Shown in pieces: positions 62,365-64,000 of a stretch of DNA of 64,000 bases. Numbering within the stretch: position 1 is the stretch's first letter; every line of letters starts with the position of its first letter. Source of the DNA: Caenimonas sedimenti (GTDB lineage: Bacteria; Pseudomonadota; Gammaproteobacteria; Burkholderiales; Burkholderiaceae_C); contig NZ_VOBQ01000012.1 in assembly GCF_007833165.1 (NCBI RefSeq), forward strand, positions 124,001 through 188,000. The letters are read 5' to 3'. The notes beneath the pieces are model-generated. The model saw nothing but the letters and a program-made list of their open reading frames with translations, was not told the DNA's origin and did no database searches. The translations under genes and the position numbers were made by a program.

Positions 62365-64000
62365 TCAAGCCGTCACAGCCTGCGTGCAGTAGTGCTTCAC
62401 CAGGCTCAGCAGCTCTTCTTCCGAGTACGGCTTGCCCAGGTAGTTGTTGACGCCCAGTTCGCGCGCATGCTCACGGTGCTTCTCGGCGATGCGGGACGTG
62501 ATCATCACGATCGGCAGGTCCTTCAGGCGCGCGTCGCCGCGAATGTTGCGGGCCAGGTCGAAGCCGTCCATGCGCGGCATTTCGATGTCGGAGAGCACGA
62601 CCGAGGGCCGCTCGTCCGCGAGACGCTCCAGGGCCTGCAGGCCGTCGGCCGCGAGCGACACCCGATAGCCTTCGCGCTGCAGCAGGCGCTGCGTGACGCG
62701 GCGCACGGTGATGGAATCGTCCACCACCAGCACCAGGGGGATCGCGGGGGCCGCCGCCATCACGTTCGCCGGCGTGGCCGACTGGCCACCGGCCTGCTCC
62801 AGCATCTCCGGCTGGGCGCGGTCGGCGCTCAACTGGCGCGCGCGCTCCCCGTACACCTGCGTCAGGGCCACCGGGTTGTAGATCAGGACCACGGCGCCGG
62901 ACGCCAGCACCGTCATGCCGGCCAGGCCGGGCAGGCGGGCCAGTTGCGGGCCGAGGTTCTTCACCACCACTTCCTGGTTGCCCAGCACTTCGTCGACGTG
63001 CACCGCGACACGCTGCGCGGCGCTTCGGAAGATCACGATGGGCACGGTCTTGCCCTGCGGCTCGACGGTGCGGGTCGACGACTGCAGCAGCGCGCCGGAC
63101 CAGAAGAACGGCAGCTGCTCGCCGCCGAACTCCAGGCTGCCGCTGTTGTACGCCTGCTCGACTTCCTTCTGCGTGGCGCGGCGCACCAGTTCGACCAGGT
63201 TGGCCGGCACGCCGATGGCGAGCTTGCCCGAACGGACCATCACCACCTGCGTCACCGCGGTCGTGAGGGGCAGCACCAGCTTGAAGCTGCTGCCCTGGCC
63301 GGCCTGCGTGCGCGTTTCGATCCGGCCGCCCAACGCGGCCACTTCCGAGCGCACCACGTCCATGCCGATGCCGCGGCCGGCGAGTTCGGTCACCTGCGTC
63401 GCGGTCGAGAAGCCCGGCAGGAAGATCAGGTTGGCGGCCTCGTCGTCCGAGATCTGCTGGTCGGGCGTGATCAGGCCCTGCTGCAGCGCCTTGTCGCGGA
63501 TGCGGCCCAGGTTGAGGCCGGCGCCGTCGTCCTGGAATTCGACCGAGACGTCGTTGCCTTCCTGGCGCACGTGGATGACGATGGTGCCGCTGGCGTCCTT
63601 GCCGGCGCCGGTGCGCACGTCGGGCACCTCGACACCGTGCGCCACGCAGTTGCGCAGCAAATGCTCGAACGCCGGCGTCATGCGGTCCAGCACGCCGCGG
63701 TCCATTTCGATCGAGCCGCCCAGGATGTCCAGCTTCACCTGCTTGGCGCTCTCCTTGGCCGCCAGCCGCACCACGCGGTACAGGCGGTCGGAGATGCCTT
63801 CGAACTCCACCATGCGCGTGCGCAGCAGGTCGCGCTGCAACTCGCGGGTCTGGCGGGCCTGGGCGATCAGGTCGTCTTCGGTCGCTTCCACCACGCGCTG
63901 GATGTTGCGCTGCACGGTGGCGACGTCGTTCACCGACTCCGCCATCATGCGCGTGAGTTCCTGCACGCGCGTGAAACGGTCGAACTCCAGCGGATCGAAC
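62365..64000 (-). CDS. CheA/ChpA-type hybrid kinase, 3' part, truncated by window edge
   Basis: The reading frame is open to the right edge, so the N-terminus is outside the window. Seen here, in order: end of a dimerisation helix, an HATPase domain (FEHLLRNCVAHGVEVPD, GRGIGMDVVRSEV), a CheW-like domain (about 63,300-62,850) and a C-terminal receiver (LVVDDSITVRRVTQRLLQ, LSDIEMPRMDG, KPYSEEELLSLV). This is the layout of CheA/PilL/ChpA kinases controlling flagellar or twitching motility. The mature gene is probably much longer, possibly with several Hpt domains. With a pilin in the window, a ChpA role is plausible but unproven. Confidence 0.93.
   Translation of the reverse strand, partial: FDPLEFDRFTRVQELTRMMAESVNDVATVQRNIQRVVEATEDDLIAQARQTRELQRDLLRTRMVEFEGISDRLYRVVRLAAKESAKQVKLDILGGSIEMDRGVLDRMTPAFEHLLRNCVAHGVEVPDVRTGAGKDASGTIVIHVRQEGNDVSVEFQDDGAGLNLGRIRDKALQQGLITPDQQISDDEAANLIFLPGFSTATQVTELAGRGIGMDVVRSEVAALGGRIETRTQAGQGSSFKLVLPLTTAVTQVVMVRSGKLAIGVPANLVELVRRATQKEVEQAYNSGSLEFGGEQLPFFWSGALLQSSTRTVEPQGKTVPIVIFRSAAQRVAVHVDEVLGNQEVVVKNLGPQLARLPGLAGMTVLASGAVVLIYNPVALTQVYGERARQLSADRAQPEMLEQAGGQSATPANVMAAAPAIPLVLVVDDSITVRRVTQRLLQREGYRVSLAADGLQALERLADERPSVVLSDIEMPRMDGFDLARNIRGDARLKDLPIVMITSRIAEKHREHARELGVNNYLGKPYSEEELLSLVKHYCTQAVTA

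Overview
The window is very GC-rich, densely coding chromosomal DNA with no phage, insertion sequence, CRISPR array or rRNA. Gene content and order (complete aa3 oxidase assembly cluster, rpoH with a CIRCE operator, pyrR-pyrB-pyrC' operon, DUF1841, DUF2909 and DUF2970 proteins) fit a betaproteobacterium of the order Burkholderiales, most likely Comamonadaceae (Ramlibacter/Variovorax-like). The placement is inferred from family knowledge, not from a search.

Layout. 1-273: palindrome-rich intergenic DNA. 274-6872: alpha/beta hydrolase, coaD, rsmD, a pair of exported M16 peptidases (one catalytic, one not), divergent ftsY, cutA and an unknown gene. 6966-8001: rpoH with a perfect CIRCE element and a strong terminator. 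8080-9822: membrane sensor with a decayed GGDEF domain. 9830-20180: the cytochrome c oxidase region (ctaC, ctaD, small assembly protein, ctaG, DUF2970, ctaE; then surf1, a thioredoxin-like protein, ctaA, ctaB, sco), ending in an AlkC-like gene. 20268-22378: BioC-like methyltransferase, comF, trmL, followed by a probable structured RNA with its own terminator. 22552-27520: MaoC hydratase, orphan ParA, a KefF/KefC-like pair, a TauE-type permease and an FMN reductase.

27586-33662 is a leftward gene run encoding the end of the beta-ketoadipate route (pcaI, pcaJ, pcaF) with a maleylacetate reductase, followed by a serine hydrolase, a DsrE-like lipoprotein and an NTF2-like protein. No ring-cleavage enzyme is present. 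33708-40333: DUF1841, a diheme cytochrome, a MoxR/GNAT/VWA operon, a SulP-STAS-cyclic-nucleotide-binding fusion and tRNA-Arg(CCU). 40423-46290: a secreted cupin, a small gene behind an SOS-like box, purT, a cytochrome c/sugar dehydrogenase pair and a type IV pilin.

46291-52681 is a signalling block: a CheY-like regulator, a very large hybrid histidine kinase and an NMT1-like sensor with a degenerate GGDEF domain. 52653-55423 holds a divergent iron-type ABC permease and ATPase around a Fur-like box, with no binding protein. 55433-60815 holds a membrane Mrr-like protein and the overlapping yqgE-ruvX-pyrR-pyrB-pyrC'-plsC operon, in which PyrC' has lost its zinc ligands. The window ends with a photolyase and the 3' part of a CheA/ChpA-type kinase that runs off the edge.

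The most unusual items are the structured RNA at 22390-22538, the orphan maleylacetate/beta-ketoadipate operon, the CIRCE plus Shine-Dalgarno hairpin at rpoH, the SOS-like box before an unknown small gene, and several proteins that keep a fold but have lost catalytic residues.
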